The notes beneath the pieces were generated by a model. The model did no database searches, had not been told where the DNA came from, and saw only the letters and a program-made list of their open reading frames with translations. Below are positions 61,605-64,000 of a stretch of 64,000 nt of DNA, one piece after another. The stretch is from the NCBI RefSeq assembly GCF_033439725.1, contig NW_026944388.1, positions 1 to 64,000 of the forward strand, in the 5' to 3' direction. This DNA comes from Neurospora tetraspora (taxonomy: Eukaryota; Ascomycota; Sordariomycetes; Sordariales; Sordariaceae). Each line of letters starts with the position of its first letter. Position 1 is the first letter of the stretch. The position numbers were made by a program, and so were the translations under genes.

Positions 61605-64000
61605 ATTACTATATTAAAAGAGACGGCGAAATATAGGAGGGGTAATTTATATAGTAAAAGAAAATTTAGTACCTTAGGAATTATAGCCTTTACTTTTACC
61701 CTTATTATAATTATAAGGGTAGCGAAAATTAATAATAGAATTATTGTTATTATTGTTTTCTTCTATATTAATATTTAAATTTTGATTAACCGAAATTTAA
61801 CGTTACTATTTATTAGGTCGACGCATTTATTAGACTTTATAATATAGACCTGATAATGATTATAATTAAAACGAGGGCTATAATTAAAACGATAATTAGA
61901 ATTGAAATCAGAATTAAAGTTATAATTATAATTATAATTCTAATTATACCCGTAATCGTTATATTTTTTCTTCTATTTATTAAAATTATATTATAATTGC
62001 CAGGGTAATAGTATTACTATTTTATTTATAACGATTATATGGTATTAATAAGAGTTAAGAAGGTTCGGAGAAAGGGGAAAATTAATAAATTGTATATAAA
62101 TTATTAATATTATTATTACTACCACTACCGCTAATTATTAATTAATTAATCGCATTTAATATAATAAATTATTATTTATTTATATTAGGATAAGTATTAA
62201 GCTTCTTCGGGGGGGCTTTTTCCTTAGTAATAACATATTTAAATATTATATAAATTTGGGCAATCTTCTATAGCTTTTTAATTATAATTTCTAATCATTT
62301 TATGATAAAATCATTTTTATTAATATATTTAAATTCCTTATAAAATCCTAAATTATTGAATATTTCATTATATATTTCCTATAAATTCCTCTCCTTTTAC
62401 TATAGTTCCTATAGTATATTTTCATTTATATTCATTTCGGACTTTAAAATCCTAAGATATATATTACTGAAATTAAAGATTATAATTTTAAAGTACAAAG
62501 ATAATATAGCTATCTTATTTTAAAAAGTAATATAATAACTAATATATAGCATAATAAAGGCGAAATTTAAATAAAGAATTAATAAGTAATGTACGGCTCT
62601 ATTTATGCCCGGAATTAATCCTAGTCGGCTTCCTAAATATATCTAATTTTATTAAATTTAGGATATCGATAATAATACTTCTAAATTATAATAGTAGTTT
62701 CCTTATTGATAATTCCTATTAATACTATTTTATAATATTTAAGGAATATATACGAAATTCTTTAAACTATAATTTATAAAGGTTAATATTGAATACGGTT
62801 AATTTAATAATTTAGTTAATAAATTAATTAATATAATATAAAAAAGTGTATTATCGAATTTCTTTATTAATTTCGTCCTAAATTTCGTCGGGTTCGCTAC
62901 TAGGCCGGAAAACAATTATAAATATTTCGTTAATAGGGGTATTTAAGATTAGGCTGTTAAAAGGCTCGTTTTTTTTATTTATAATATTTAATCGGGGTAT
63001 ATTAATTGCCGCCAAGTTTTAAAAATTCGTACGAGTAGGTTCTAAAAAAATAATAAAATATAGTATTTTCTAGTAGAATATTAAAGTTTTAAAAATATAT
63101 TCGCCTTTTATATTTTTCGTTCACTATTTTATATAAATTATTTTTACTACGTAGGTTTAAAATAATTAGGGTAAGGTTAAAGTTCCTAATTTTAGGGATT
63201 TTAACCTTTTTAACCTTCTTAAAGGGATTTAAAAATAATATTATAACGTAAGTAAAGTTAATTAAGTTTTGTTTTATTTTATTTAATAAATCAGTCTTTT
63301 GAAAAATTGTAATAGGGTTTTAGAGAAATTAATATAGTTAAATATAATTTAATTCTCTTATATTTTTATTTTGGGTATATTTGAAATTTTTAATAGTAAT
63401 AGGGATTATTTTGAATTCTAGGTCGGAAGCGCCTTCGAATTCGAAAATGTATATTATAATCTGTTTCTAATATTAATAGGTTTCGTATGTACATTAATTT
63501 TGTACTTTTTAATTAAATTCTTTTTTTATAATAATAAAAAATTGTTTTTTATTACCGATAAATTCGGTCGAACTATAATTATTAATAAAATACAAGGACT
63601 ATTATTTCTCTTTATTAAACTCGCAAAATATTGAAACGCAGGTTCTTAATCGACGACGATAGTAAAATTATTTTTAATATTAAAATTGTATTTAGAACAT
63701 CCGATTACCTTTATTTATAATATTATATTAATTATCTATTAAAGATACGGGTATTATAGCGGTCGGGAATAATAGCGGCAATTTAGCAGCGGGTTAATAC
63801 CCGCCCGGAAACCCGCGACCGGAATACCGACGACGACGACGATAACTAATAGTATTAAATTCGAAGCTTCCGCAACCCCGAAACCCCTTTAAAAAAATAT
63901 AGAAAAGTTCCTTTTAAAAATTATAAATTTCCCTAATATCGATAGCCCACTCGACGTTTATATAATATAAGTAGAAAATCTTTTTAATATTATTAAGGAT
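61605..64000. other. decayed, coding-like flank of Gypsy D1
   Basis: 61660-62200 read on the minus strand has Asn/Tyr-rich, gag-like sequence (61850-61960 with repeated AATTATAATTATAATT motifs). 62900-63280 shows plus-strand coding-like patches such as LKIYSPFIFFVHYF. Near 63750-63850 composition is more balanced, with an ACGACGACGACGATAA run. I cannot name the element or gene. It runs off the window end. Confidence 0.35.

Overview
This window looks like a heavily decayed, AT-rich transposon block from a filamentous ascomycete. Across almost all of it CpA/TpG is depleted and TpA is enriched while CpG survives, and reading frames are peppered with TAA/TAG where CAA/CAG codons would be expected. 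That is the signature of repeat-induced point mutation (RIP). No intact host protein gene was found. The families are also fungal: chromodomain-type Ty3/gypsy elements, Ty1/copia elements and Tad1-like LINEs.

Layout, left to right. 1-4284 is the 3' part of Gypsy A with its 3' LTR. 4640-5460 holds two head-to-head copia LTR copies, the second leading into copia Co1 (gag, protease, integrase) to about 9440. 9450-10990 is a coding-like stretch of unknown origin. 11000-16250 is LINE1 on the minus strand, with a barely mutated 515-bp hAT-like MITE inside its RT. 16300-19130 carries tandem repeats and one unrecognised coding fossil. 19135-19985 is the 3' end of copia Co2 (minus). 20478-20881 is a long AAT microsatellite. 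21023-22675 holds diverged tandem repeats and a gene fossil split by the next element.

22681-46375 is a nested stack. Gypsy B has 242-bp LTRs and the target duplication CGATC. Its RNase H region is split by Gypsy C (25399-43096, 358-bp LTRs). Gypsy C in turn holds a tRNA-headed retroposon (27820-28628) and LINE2 (30595-36158, minus, 19-bp target duplication). The retroposon and LINE2 appear to end in related 3' tails, the usual relation between a SINE and its partner LINE.

47578-61604 is Gypsy D1 on the minus strand, holding Gypsy D2 (51032-57784, 244-bp LTRs). 61605-64000 is decayed coding-like DNA that was not identified.

Relative ages can be read from nesting and RIP. B came before C, and C before the retroposon and LINE2; all of these were RIP-mutated. 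The MITE is almost free of RIP and is probably the youngest insertion. The 5' LTR of B and the first ~150 bp of the 5' LTR of C are strikingly less mutated than their 3' partners. All coordinates inside decayed genes are approximate; LTR and target-duplication coordinates were read base by base.
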